DNA from: Apus apus
Taxonomy: Eukaryota; Chordata; Aves; Apodiformes; Apodidae
Direction: 5' to 3'
DNA: 64,000 bases
NCBI RefSeq assembly: GCF_020740795.1
Contig: NC_067290.1
Span: 21,399,001-21,463,000 of the forward strand
The notes beneath the pieces are model-generated. The model was not told the DNA's origin, did not search any database, and worked only from the letters and a program-made list of their open reading frames with translations. The position numbers and the translations under genes were made by a program. Shown piece by piece: positions 13,796 to 24,487 of this stretch (within the stretch, counting starts at the first letter, position 1; every line of letters starts with the position of its first letter).

Positions 13796-16639
13796 TTTTT
13801 TCAGTCCAAAGTAAAAGTTGAGATGGTCTGAAGCAAAATCCAGACACTGAAAAACATCTCACTTCAAAGGTTTTCCTTGTTGCGGATTTCTTAGGATGCA
13901 ATACCATGAATATTAGACAGCTCTGCAACTGCCTGTGCTGCCTGTACAGAACTTGCTAATCGTGGTGCATTTGTTCATGTGCAGAATCTGCTGGGAGAGG
14001 AAAGGCCACCCCCTTGTTAACAAAATACCTCCAGCAGTTCACACCTCTTGTGACTGAGGCACAAAACTGCCAGCGCTGCAATAAATACTAATTCTCCCCA
14101 TCCAGTCACCATTAACTTGCCAATTCACTCTTCTTCTGAGCTCTGAGTTTCAAAATAACATTACTTTATCCTTCTATATATGCTTCTCATAGGTCAACTT
14201 CAAAACATCCCAAGTACCAAAAGAAGCCAGAAACCCAGAATTCTCTCATGTGAAAAGCTAGTAACAAAAATTTTTTTAAAGCCCCAATTCATCATATAGA
14301 GATCCAAACCACACTTCTAAAATCAAATTTGTAAATTATGCTTCAGTGGCTCTTCCAAAGCCCCACAGCAAGTCAGTGGCAAACTAAGCATGTGCCTGTT
14401 CTGAGGTACATGTTGCAAAATCCAGATTGGTCTTTTTTTAATGTTCATCCTATAGTCTGATTATAGGCCAAGTTATTGTTTTTAGTAAGTTAAGTTTATT
14501 GTAAATGTTCTTCAGTTATGTGCCAATATTATGAGACAAATAATTTACCCCACGATAATATTAGCACATTTTCCTTAGTTGGATGGTGGCTATTTCCATC
14601 ATCCTGTTGGTTTACCCTGAAGAGCAGGAGTGCAGAGAACCCCTCTGGGACACAGCCTGCCATTCGGAGCATGGTCCGATCGCCCGGCGTACCAAACCTT
14701 CCAGACTAATGGTCAGCAATGTTCTTCTTCAGGTATGTCATAAACCAGCCATGAAATCAATGCTTCCAGCTCATCAGGAACTGCTATCGTCTGTAAACGA
14801 GTCAAACAGATCTACCCAGCAGGCACCTCCTTCCTTTATCTGAACATTTCTTCTTCAGGAGCAACTTGATTTCTTGGCTCTGGGAAGGGGTGCTCATAAT
14901 GAACATCAAAATATAGCTCTGGTTTTGTCTTGAAGACAGTTTGTCATTTTTTCTCTCCTACCAAAACACAGGTCCAATATTGTCTATATGGAAAAAATAC
15001 TTTGTTTGGATAACTGAGGACACACCTGCTGCTTCCAGTCTGACAAGGTGCACTGACTCCCGCAGAACAGCACAGCAAGAGTTTCTTTCTCCACCTACAT
15101 CTGACTGCCTCCCAGCTTATTTATTTATGCAGCACCAACTACCAACACATGTATGATCTGCTTCTACAGAAAGAGACAGAAATGAGGTGATGCACAGCTG
15201 AAAATCTGAAAGCCAGTTTATCTCATAGTAGGGCAAGAAGTGATTTAGTGGCAGCCAAGGACACTCAGACACCCACATGGCTGATCTGCACCTTTCAGAC
15301 CACATGGGAGGACCATCCTCCAACTCACTGTAGAGGACCCTTCTGAAGATAAAATCTTAACAATACATTTACATGTATTACAAAGCCAGTGGGCCTCCTA
15401 CATCAGAGGGCATGTCCTGAATCCTTAGGTGAAAATTCCTCCTTCCACCCACTGTCACAGATTGAACCACATGGTGCTGGTCTAAATGGTTCTGTCTGTC
15501 ATTGACAGAGATAACATCTCCACCTATTTAAACTGAAAGGTGCTTCAGCTCTACTTACACAGAGCATGTCAGGAGTTTTTAGGAGGAAAGCTGCAAGCAA
15601 AGTGCAGTATGATTCTAAGAACAGTCTTGCATGGGTATTAGACAAACATGTCTTCAGCTACTGTAGGACCTGGCCACCGGCAGGGAGAAACTCTGCAAGT
15701 GGTGCCTGGACAGATTTCAAGAGCTGAAGCACAGCAGGCTGATTACCAGCTCTCAGCTTCCCATCTGAGACCAACTGGGAAAGGTCAGAGCTGCTGCTGA
15801 TAGGCCAGACACAGGGAATTAATTTCAGTGTCTGGCAAACACCTTCACCAAAACATGCTGAAAATGTTGCTATTTGAAGCAGGTCAGCAAGCTGAGTCTG
15901 TTATCCCACTTGAATCAAGGAGCCCGTGTGTTGCAGTAGCCAGCAAACACACCAGCATTACCTACAAGCTAGAAAACACTGCGGCAAGGGAGCAGGGTCA
16001 CCTCAGTGGCCACCAGGGACATCACCCGTGGGGACGTGCAGTTCGTGCAGCCCCAGCACAGCCTGTGCCACAGCACTGCCGTGACACTGAAAGCACCTTG
16101 CAGGGTGCCAGCTGTGGTTCAGAGGATGCAAACGTGCCCCAGTGGTTCTCTCTGCTTTAGCTTATTTCTAAGTTCTCATCAGAGAAGCCATTTCACAGAA
16201 ACTTTCTGCAGTCTGTTTATGACCCAGATTCCGTGGTTTTAATTCTGTATTTTCAGACTTGAATCACAAGTTAAAAATAAACTGATGGAATAAAATCCAC
16301 ACCTTCCCTCACTGAGACACACTCTCTCACACACACACTTCTCATGTGAAAGCAGAGCAACGTTTCAGAAGACTTGATGGCAAGAGCAGCGCTGCAGGCA
16401 CCCTGCTCGTTACTAAGAAGGCACAGGGAACCTGAGCAGGCACAGGGAAACGAGAGCAAACAGCACTGCTGCCGGTACACGCTGCAGCTGCGGGAGGAGC
16501 AGCTGCAGGGACAAGCTGTGTTTACACCGATAAACCCACTGCTGGGAAAAGGTAAAGACGAAGGGATCTGAAAGAGGGGAAGGGAAGATACTGCCTCTGC
16601 GGCTCCAGGCGGTTCACGGTTTGTCACACTGGTCAGTCA

Positions 16640-16652
16640 CGGTCACGGGTCA
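16640..16652 (+). promoter_or_regulatory. DR1-like nuclear receptor motif upstream of THUMPD3
   Basis: CGGTCA-C-GGGTCA is a direct repeat of two nuclear-receptor-type half sites with a 1-bp spacer, preceded by a third GGTCA at 16,631-16,635. It lies about 440 bp before the THUMPD3 start codon. Motif match only. Confidence 0.3.
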
Positions 16653-16819
16653 TACCGAGGTGGCTTGTCTCTGTGTCTCCTGAAAAAATACTTGGCGGCT
16701 AGGGTTTTGTATCGGGAAGTCAGTCCTAGCGCTGGGAACGTGTCAGAGCCAACAGCGAGAAGATCGAGAGAAGCCGGGCCCGGCAGCCGCAGGAGGGGCC
16801 TCTCCCTTCCCTGCCCGTT

Positions 16820-17345
16820 CCGCTCACAGCGCCACGTGCTGCCCCCGCGCAGACACGCACCTCTTCCCGCACAGCCAGGGCTGCCCGCGGGGACGCTGCC
16901 CGGCCGCACGCGCTGCCCGGGCACGGCGCGGGGCCGCAGCCGCATCCCGCCCGGCCGCGGGGCCGCCCGCAGCCCCGGGACGCGGGGCGGGCCCGGAAGG
17001 GGCGGCGGGGCGGGGCGGGTCCCGGCGGCGCGGGGCGGTCCCGGCGGCGCGGGGCGGTCCCGGCGGCGCGGGGCGGTCCCGGCGCGGGGCATGGCGGAGG
17101 CGGGCGGCGGGAGCGGCTGCGGCCCGGCCGCGGAGGCCCCGGCCCCGGAGCTGGCGGCCGTTGTCGGCGCCACCGTGCCCACCGGGTTCGAGCTGACGGC
17201 GGCCGAGGAGGTGCAGGAGAAGCTGGGCTCGGCCGCCAGGATCAGCAGGGACCGCGGGAAGATCTACTTCGAGGTCCCGGCACGGAGCCTGCCGCAGGTC
17301 CGCGGGGGGCGGGGGGCTAGCCCGGCGCCAGCCGGGCGCTTCGGT
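16820..17345 (+). promoter_or_regulatory. THUMPD3 CpG island promoter
   Basis: A strongly GC- and CpG-rich block spans the THUMPD3 start codon and first exon. It contains GGGGCGG GC boxes at about 17,006-17,015. No TATA box is seen, as expected for a CpG-island housekeeping promoter. The last 73 bp before the ATG are a tandem repeat, listed separately. Confidence 0.75.
17018..17090 (+). repeat. 19-bp GC-rich tandem repeat abutting the THUMPD3 ATG
   Basis: Three perfect copies of GGTCCCGGCGGCGCGGGGC and a fourth copy of 16 bp end on the base before the ATG. Every copy carries a GC-box-like GGGGCGG across its junction. The array would lie in the core promoter or the 5' UTR. Confidence 0.9.
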
Positions 17346-20300
17346 TTTAAAGGGAATCGGTGTGGAAAACCAGTTCAAAACCCTGCTTTGGCAGAAAAAA
17401 GCCGTGGAAAAGCGTGGGTCCTTAAATCGAGCTGCGAGCTGACGGTGCTAATTGCAATTAACAGCATCCCCAGGCGTACACAGTAACTGCCGCTGTGGTT
17501 TCTCGTTTCTTCCAGGTCCATCGGCTCAGGTCAGTGGATAATTTATTTGTCGTAGTTCAGGAGTTCAAAGACTATCCATTTAAAGAGAACAAGGTGAGTT
17601 ACATCTCATTGTTCAATCGTGGCTTCTGGAGTGTTGGTTGTTTTTAATGTAATACTGCTTTCAGGAAGTGTTCTGTTTCACGAATAAAGGGGGTTTGTTT
17701 TATTTGTGATACTATCCCAGTTCATTCCCAGCTCATAAAATGTTAGTGCAGTCGTGTTTGTCATCAGTGCCTCAGCTGTGTATGTTCCATAGGCAAAATC
17801 CTGGATGAGAGCAGAGACCACACTTGTAGGTCACTCTTAGCCACAGGACAGTAAAGTATCTTGTACTTTAGTGTTAAATGCTTGTTTTACAAGATAAATG
17901 ATGAAATACTGTCGTTCCCGTGACGTAGTGCAGTTTGGTTTAGTTATGGCAAAAGCTGCACAGAAAACCTGAAGCTGTGCTTAAATGTTCAGGGAACTCA
18001 TTTGAGAGACCTAACAAGGGCTAGTTTTTAAAGGGAAGGAATGACTTCAAAGCTCAACTTCTTATTTTTTTTTAAAGGAAGATGCTCTAAAGGATTTGGA
18101 AGATTTGGTTAAAAAGCTGCCTTGGACAGACCCATTGAAAGTTTGGGAGCTGAACAACAGCTTGAAGAAGAGAAAGACAAAACGCAAAAAACATAATCTG
18201 CAGGGTACTGCAAGCAAGGAGAAGCTGCATGACAATGGAGAAGAGGAAGGAGCAGATCAAAAAGATGCTAGTAAACAGGAGGGCAGTGCCCAAAACGCTG
18301 CAGGGGGAGAACCCATCGGTGGCCAGGACACAGAGAAGACCCAAGGGGAGGAGGAGGAGGAGGATGATAATGACCAGTCTGATGCTAAAGAGGAGTTGCA
18401 GGGAGGCTCTGGGAGCGAGGGCCAGGCTGGTGAGGGTCAGGCAGGCCAGGCCAAGGTGCTGAAGTTCCGTGTTACCTGCAATAGGGCAGGAGAGAAGCAC
18501 AGTTTCACCTCCAACGAGGCTGCGAGGGACTTCGGTGGGGCTGTGCAGGAGCACTTCCAGTGGAAAGCTGACATGACTAACTTTGATGTAGAGGTATAGT
18601 GTTGTTCCTTGGAAATACCTGCATTTCTATTGTAAATATTCTTAATTCTGATGCTTAAAGATCTCCAAAAGGCCTTCAAAAAGTCACTGTGGAACTAAAA
18701 ACTGGCAGTGCTGCAGTCATGGCCTCCTCCTCAGCATTCATTTCATTGGCACATCATGTGTGTCCTCAGATCCCACCAGGTGCTTTGGCTGTCCGCAGTA
18801 ACCTCTTTTGTGACCCAGGCTGGGCACCTCTCCTCTTCCCTGGGTCCCACTGCTGCTCTGCAGACACTGTTGTCAAGTTAACCCAGTGACATCACTGCAC
18901 CCAGTGCAGCTCAGCTGGTGCTCAGCAGGTTTCCCCTCTCCCCCAAGAACGTCCAAAGCTGTGGTACCCCCTGTTGCCTCTTTCTGTAGTGTCTGGGCTC
19001 GTTCAGGTGCATTCTGCTTCACTTTTACCCCCACTAAATCTTTGCTCCATCTACTGCTTTATATCAGTGTAAGTTAACAGAAGATGCTCCACCTAGATGT
19101 TGCAGTTTTGTGGTTGGAGGGGGCATGAAGGGCTAACATTGGCTGCAGTGTTCATTTCTTAGGATAGGAACAGCAGAGATTTGGGAAGGACCTCCAGCAG
19201 ATGTGGTCCATCCATGGTGTAGGACCACTGTTCTTGGGGGGCAGAAAAAAGAAGGTTTTCTTGCAGGTCTGTCAAGGCCCACTGTCCTGTAACAGTATTT
19301 TCACCTTCCAGATTCATAGGGTGGAGGGGACCAGGAATATGATTTTTATGGCTGCTTTGCAAATGCTTCATGGTGCAGGACTTGCCCTGCTCCCCTCACT
19401 GCTTACGAAGAAAACTTGTAAAAAGTCAGCTAATGGTTGTAGCACTTTTTGAAATCTTGTGTAAAAGGTTTTGTGTGAATGAGAAAATGCTTGTTCTTTT
19501 TCTGTATGAAAGAAAATGTGTGAGTGCTCTCCTGATTTTTTGTCCATTGTTGCCATTACAAATGGTGCATTGCTTTTCTCCCAAGAATGCTCTTTGATCT
19601 GTATTTGCTCTTTTAAAATTATTATCTAAGATTCTCAAATATTCCCAAATATGTAAAACTCCGATTACTCCTGAAATGTAGTTTGTTTTTGCTTTAGGTT
19701 CTTCTGAATATTCACAGTAATGAAGTAGTTGTGGGCATTGCATTAACTGAAGAGAGCCTTCACAGAAGAAATATTACACATTTTGGCCCCACAACTCTTC
19801 GTTCAACTCTGGCTTATGGCATGCTTAGGTCAGTTTGGTGGCATAGTGTTGCATTATCCTCAGTTAACAAGGTGTTTTGTTTCAGAAATTAGATGCTTTA
19901 TTTTTCCCCACTGCTTCCTCAAAAGCCATTTGTGTTAATTCTTAGAAAAAGAAAAAAGCACAGTTGCTGAGACGGTGTGCTCTGTAATTAACAGTGGCTG
20001 TTTTCCAGCTTAGTAAACATTTGCTGTGATCCATTAGTCCATTTTTAAAATACTGTATCACATTCTTCAAAGTATTTCACTGCATTGGTGCTTTTAAAAG
20101 GCTAATTAATGAATGGGAAAAATTATCACACAGAAGTTGTTGTGTTAGAAGGGTAGGATCAGAGTAATTAAAATAGTTCTGTTTTCCTTCCTTAGACAAA
20201 TTCACATTTTTAAGACTTTTCTCACCATATCTTTTTTTCTGTTCCTCAGACTCTGTGACCCACAGCCAACAGATATCATCGTGGATCCCATGTGTGGGAC

Positions 20301-21870
20301 AGGGGCAATACCCATAGAGGTGACTCTTACTTTATTTTTTAATTTAATAAAACTTGACAGTGTCTGCCACTGCATAGTACATGTACATTTTCTTGGTAAT
20401 AACTGAGTAGCCAACTCCAGAAGTATCTCACCAGCTCTTAAGCAGATGTACTTTTTGAAAATGATCTCATTTTCCTTCCCAAAGCAGTAGTAGGAAGAAG
20501 CTAAATCCAGAAGTATTTTGAGCTTTTAAGGTGCATCATAGCAGTACCAGATACCTCTTACAGAAGCTTAAAATAATTAATGTCCACTTCCAGTTGCTTT
20601 GTCATCTGTCATATTTGAGTAATTCTTCCGTTTGTTTGGTTTTAAATTAAGCAATGTTGATGCTAATGTTGCTTATTGTCAATATTTCCCCCCAGGGAGC
20701 TACAGAATGGCCTAGCTGCTACCATATTGCTGGTGATAACAACCCACAAGCTGTAAAGAGAGCAGCAAACAACATCTGCTCTTTACTAAAGAAAAATGAG
20801 AATAAGGAAAGGTGAGAAGAGTACAGCTGATTTTCTTTTCCTGTAGTACTGTATGTAAAGAAACCCATTTTGCATCAATGCATTTGACTGTCTTTAATAT
20901 TTTCTAATCTATTATTTTGCTATTGTTACTGACCTCCTCAAATTAAAAATGTTCTCAGTAAACTGTGTCTGAGATAAACATCTTTGTCCTTGCAGCAGCA
21001 CTTCCCTGGGCATACCCTTGGACATCATTCAGTGGGATATTTGCAATCTGCCTCTGCGGACTGGTTCTGTGGACATCATTGTGACAGACATGCCCTTTGG
21101 GAAGAGGTGAGCAGTCACTGGTGAAGTTACTGTGCTCAGCTGCTGCTGCCTCTGCTTGCCTGGCCAGGGTTAGGGTTCTCTCTAGTTCTTCACAGGGCCT
21201 AATTAAGAAGTATTGATGTACCCTATGTTAAAAATGTGGTTGAAATTACTAGTAAACGTAGTCCTGAACAAGCTAGTCTATGTCTGAATGACCAACAGCA
21301 GTTAAGTATTTTTCAGTGGTCACAAAGAGGATCTTAATGTATTTTGCAGGATAGGGTCAAAGAAGAAGAACTGGGATCTCTACCCAGCCTGCCTGATGGA
21401 GATGGGCCGGATCTGCACGCCAGGGACAGGCAGGGCTGTGCTGCTGACACAGGACAAGAAATGCTTTGCTAAGGTGTGTTCTGTGAGAGAATATCTAGAT
21501 CTATTTACACCTGAAAATATATTGAGGAAAAAAAATTGTAAACTGACTTCATTAAAGAAGATTATCTATTTTTAGGCAATAATTAGTAGCATTTAAATGC
21601 AGTTTGGGGCCAGAGGAGTAATTTTACATTGCCATCAGGTGTGATTTAGAATAATCAAAAATAATTTCTAAAGCAAGTGTACCCTTATCACCTTACCTTG
21701 AAGCTGCCACCACTCTTTGGCTGTGTTTTGGGTTGCAGGCCTTGTCACGACTGGGACACATCTGGCGCAGGGGCCAGACTGTGTGGGTGAACGTGGGGGG
21801 GCTCCACGCTGCTGTCTACCTCCTGAAACGCACCTGGGAGAGAGCAGAGGAGAAGAGATCATTCTGGTAA
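17091..21870 (+). CDS. THUMPD3: THUMPD3, tRNA guanine-N2 methyltransferase (THUMP domain protein 3)
   Basis: Nine coding exons give 494 aa (human 507): 17091-17297, 17516-17593, 18078-18593, 19698-19828, 20250-20319, 20696-20811, 20996-21106, 21350-21473, 21739-21870. All introns are GT-AG and all junctions keep frame. The family methylates N2 of guanine at positions 6/7 of the tRNA acceptor stem together with TRMT112. Exons 1-3 hold the N-terminal and THUMP region, including GATVPTGFELTAAEEVQEKL and an acidic, low-complexity insert rich in Glu (about residues 180-195). The methyltransferase fold follows: SAM-binding motif I DPMCGTGAIPIE at residues 323-334 and the catalytic motif DMPFG at 404-408. 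The ATG at 17091 is the first in frame in the island and is followed by G. The N-terminus is divergent and slightly shorter than human. Exon 7 has a CAGCAG tandem acceptor. No canonical AATAAA follows within 1 kb. Confidence 0.95.
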
Positions 21871-22780
21871 CCTGTGGGGGAAGACAAGAAGACAGCTCCA
21901 GAATTTGTTGAATAATGACACCTGAGAGCATAGGCCTGCCAATTCCTGAGGAGAAAACCAAACAACCTGCGTAGAATTTGTGTAACACAAGTATCAACCC
22001 AGGGATCAATTTGAGAGCTACCAGTTGTACCATGTGTTCTGAAACCTTGTTACTTTAATCACCTCTTTCCTCCCTGCCACCCAAACTGGCACTCAGTAGT
22101 GGAATTAGGAATGCTTTCCTTTGCCAGGGTCTTCTCTACCATGTCCATTGTAGTTTTCAGTTAAATGCTTATTTCCTCTGCTTATAGGAGAGAACATGCT
22201 GAGGCAGCTTTGGAGGTAACTGAATTTATTTCCCAAACTGTAGAAATCATACGTGTAGCTTAAAATGACTAACAAGACTACTGAGACCACAATCTTGAAG
22301 GGTTTAGAGGTACTACCTCTTTAGTGATATTTCTGTTAAGTTTTCTAATGTGTATCATTGCCCAAATGTAAACTACAATAAGCCAGTATCTGGTTTTTTA
22401 TGGTCTCATAAGCAAACATCAATTAGTAAAAAGTATGCTGATGCTACTGGTTCTTCATACCACCTCAACTTTGTGCTAATTATTAGTCAATGTCTAATCC
22501 ATGTTTTTACACACGACTGCCATGTGTGAGGGGACAACACTCACAGCCTTAGCAAACTGTCGTTCCTGTCTGAGAACAGCGATGCTTTTAGCAGTTGTAG
22601 TTGAAAGTTCATGTTTTCAGTGTTACTGTAGACACATCAAGGTGGCTGGCTGTTTAAATCTGTTAGGTGATTTGACTGCTGTAGCTATACCACATTTACA
22701 AAAATATATTACCTGTTGAGTAACTTGAAGTTGCAAATATTTGTTGTCTGTAAATGCAGTGTGGTACCTTAGGCCTCTTC
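21871..22780 (+). other. THUMPD3 3' UTR/flank and gap to VHL
   Basis: AT-rich noncoding sequence after the THUMPD3 stop. I see no AATAAA or ATTAAA on the plus strand here; the nearest variant is AATAAG near 22,378. No other gene is visible before the VHL CpG island. Confidence 0.5.
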
Positions 22781-23340
22781 CTCTCTGCTGCCAGCGGCTG
22801 AAGGCGCTGGTTACCAGCGCCCTGCTCGTTGCAGTGTATTCATGCTGAGGACGTTGTTTAGAGCTGAACTAACAGGTGTTGCCGTTCTGGCAGTTTTGCA
22901 CAGGAGTGCCGCGGTGCCCGCGGTGGGTGCGCGGCGTGGGCCGGCCCCGCCTGCCCGGGCCTGCGGCGCTCCCTGCCAGCCCCGCGCCTGGCCCTGCCCG
23001 CTCCTGCCCTGGCCCAGCCCGCGGCTTAACGGGGGCACGTTACAGACTTACAAGGGATGAACGCCTTGGGGCTCTGTTGCTGCTGGTATTCCCGGGGAAG
23101 GAAACCCCAGCACCGTAACGTTTTAAGGCCCCAGTGTCTGCCTTTTGAAGTATTTTTTCTGCTTGAGTCCCGTTCCCGCCAGCCCTGCCGGGCCGCGCTT
23201 TGCCGAGGCGGGCAGGGAGCGGCCGCGATCCCGAGAGCCGCCAGCAGCAGACACGGCGCGGCCGCCTCAGCCCCGCACGGCGCTCCCGCACCGGCCGCAG
23301 GCTGGGGCCCGCGCCGCTCCGCCTGCGCGGGGGCGGGCCC

Positions 23341-23460
23341 GGTACGCAGGCGCGGGGCGGGGCGGTACGGGTGCGCAGGCGCGGGGCGGGTGCGCGGGGC
23401 GGTGCGGGTGCGCAGGCGCGGGGCGGTGCGGAGCGGTGCGGGTGCGCAGGCGCGGGGCGG
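23341..23460 (+). promoter_or_regulatory. Four-copy NRF1-like/GC-box array in VHL core promoter
   Basis: Four copies of a 20-bp unit (GGTGCGCAGGCGCGGGGCGG, the first with TAC for TGC) start at 23,341, 23,370, 23,407 and 23,441, separated by shorter GC-rich linkers. Each unit joins an NRF1-type motif (TGCGCAGGCGC) to a GC box (GGGGCGG, Sp/KLF type). The last unit ends 26 bp before the VHL ATG, so part of the array may be transcribed. Motif names are family knowledge; binding is inferred. Confidence 0.6.
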
Positions 23461-23486
23461 GGCGGTGGTGCCGCGGCGGGGCTGCG

Positions 23487-24487
23487 ATGGCGCCGTCGGG
23501 CCCGGGCCCCGGGTCGGAGGGCGGTGAGCCCTGCCTGCGCTCCGTCGACACTCGCGAGTTCTCCAAGGTGGTCTTCAAGAACCACAGCCCCCGCTCCGTC
23601 CTGCCCGTCTGGGTGGACTTCGAGGGCCAGCCGCGCTCCTACCCTGTCCTGCAGCCGCGCACCGGCCGGATCATGCACAGCTACCGGGGTGAGCGCGGGG
23701 CGCGGGCGGCGCGGGCCGCCGCTTTCCCGCCGCTTTCCCGCCGCTTTCCCGCCGCTTTCCCGCCGCTTTCCCGCCGCTTTCCCGCCGCTTTCCCGCCGCT
23801 TTCCCGCCGCTTTCCCGCCGCTTTCCCGCCGCTTTCCCGCCGCTTTCCCGCCGCTTTCCCGCCGCTTTCCCGCCGCCCTCACCGCTGCCTTCCCGCCCTC
23901 TTCTCCCGCAGGTCACCTCTGGCTGTTCCGGGACGCGGGCACAAACGACGGCCTCCTCGTCAACAACCAGGAGCTCTTCGTCGCGGCTCCCAACGTGAAC
24001 GAAGCCGACATCACGCTGCCCGGTAACAGAGCCCTGCAGAGCGGGGCTTCTCTGAGGAATAACATTTACCTCAGAAATAGGAAGAGATCGCGAGGGTTTC
24101 TAGGCCGAGCTGTGTCGTTGCACGGCGTTGATCCGGCCTCTCGTTTTAAATATGCTCTGGTGCGTTTTGTAGGGCACCACGGCAGGAAACCACAGGTTCT
24201 TTTGTGAATAACACTGCTGCGTGTTGTGTTTGTGTCCACCTGCTGTCTGTGTTGGAGGCAGCAGCTAACGAGAGCCCTTCTCTGTGTTTGTTCTTAACTC
24301 AGTGTTCACCCTGAAGGAGAGGTGTCTGCAGGTTGTTCGCAGTCTGGTCAAACCCGTGGACTACAGGAAGCTGGACATTGTTCACTCATTGTATGAAGAC
24401 CTGGAAGATCATCCTGATGTTAGGAAGGATCTTCAGCGGCTTTCTCTGGAAAGAAGTGAAACATTGAGGAACGGAATTCTGGAATAA
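23487..24487 (+). CDS. VHL: VHL, von Hippel-Lindau tumour suppressor (CUL2 E3 substrate receptor)
   Basis: Three exons give 165 aa: 23487-23688, 23912-24022, 24303-24487, with GT-AG introns and the same exon phases as human. VHL binds prolyl-hydroxylated HIF-alpha and presents it to the elongin B/C-CUL2-RBX1 ligase. The beta domain spans exons 1-2. The hydroxyproline pocket residues equivalent to human Y98, S111, H115 and W117 are present as Y52, S65, H69 and W71, a constant offset of 46. The alpha domain in exon 3 has the elongin-C binding helix [16 protein letters not shown] followed by [15 protein letters not shown]. The acidic N-terminal repeats of human p30 are absent, so the product resembles the short human p19 form. 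ATG 23487 is chosen because it directly precedes the conserved domain; the same frame stays open upstream to an ATG at 23145. Intron 1 is only 223 bp and mostly minisatellite. Confidence 0.95.
23718..23871 (+). repeat. Perfect 11-bp minisatellite, 14 copies, in VHL intron 1
   Basis: Fourteen uninterrupted identical copies of GCCGCTTTCCC (154 bp) fill about 70% of VHL intron 1. One strand is pyrimidine-rich with one CpG per unit. The unit contains no stop codon in any frame, so open frames run through it on both strands; these are artefacts. Perfect identity implies recent expansion, and copy number is probably polymorphic or poorly assembled. Confidence 0.95.

Larger units (their letters stand above)
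1..16820. other. Noncoding stretch upstream of THUMPD3; no gene recognised
   Basis: I read both strands and found no exon I can assign. The open frames here are short, overlap on both strands and show no family motifs. The DNA alternates between AT-rich unique-looking parts (for example 2,100-2,560, 12,030-12,140 and 14,260-14,600) and moderately GC-rich parts (2.9-4.2 kb, 5.2-5.5 kb, 9.9-11.8 kb). In human 3p25 the neighbour upstream of THUMPD3 is SRGAP3 on the opposite strand, so this could be its 5' flank or first intron. I could not find the SRGAP3 first coding exon. It may hold enhancers or a noncoding RNA, but nothing in it proves that. Confidence 0.5.
22905..24020 (+). promoter_or_regulatory. 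VHL CpG island
   Basis: A long GC-rich, CpG-dense block runs from about 580 bp before the VHL ATG through exon 2. It contains many GC boxes and the four-unit NRF1-like array. No TATA box is seen. Long open frames cross it on both strands because stop codons are rare in such DNA; only the VHL frame has family support. Confidence 0.75.

Noticed and set aside
16643-17378. Long minus-strand open frames over the THUMPD3 island
   Set aside because: GC-rich repeats with few stops; no motif; antisense to a real exon.
23040-23882. 280-codon minus-strand frame over VHL exon 1
   Set aside because: Its N-terminus is the 11-bp minisatellite read antisense ([11 protein letters not shown] repeats) and the rest is antisense to VHL.
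23200-24207. 335-codon plus-strand frame across VHL
   Set aside because: It is out of frame with VHL exon 1 and reads through intron 1 repeats; intron retention is not needed to explain the gene.
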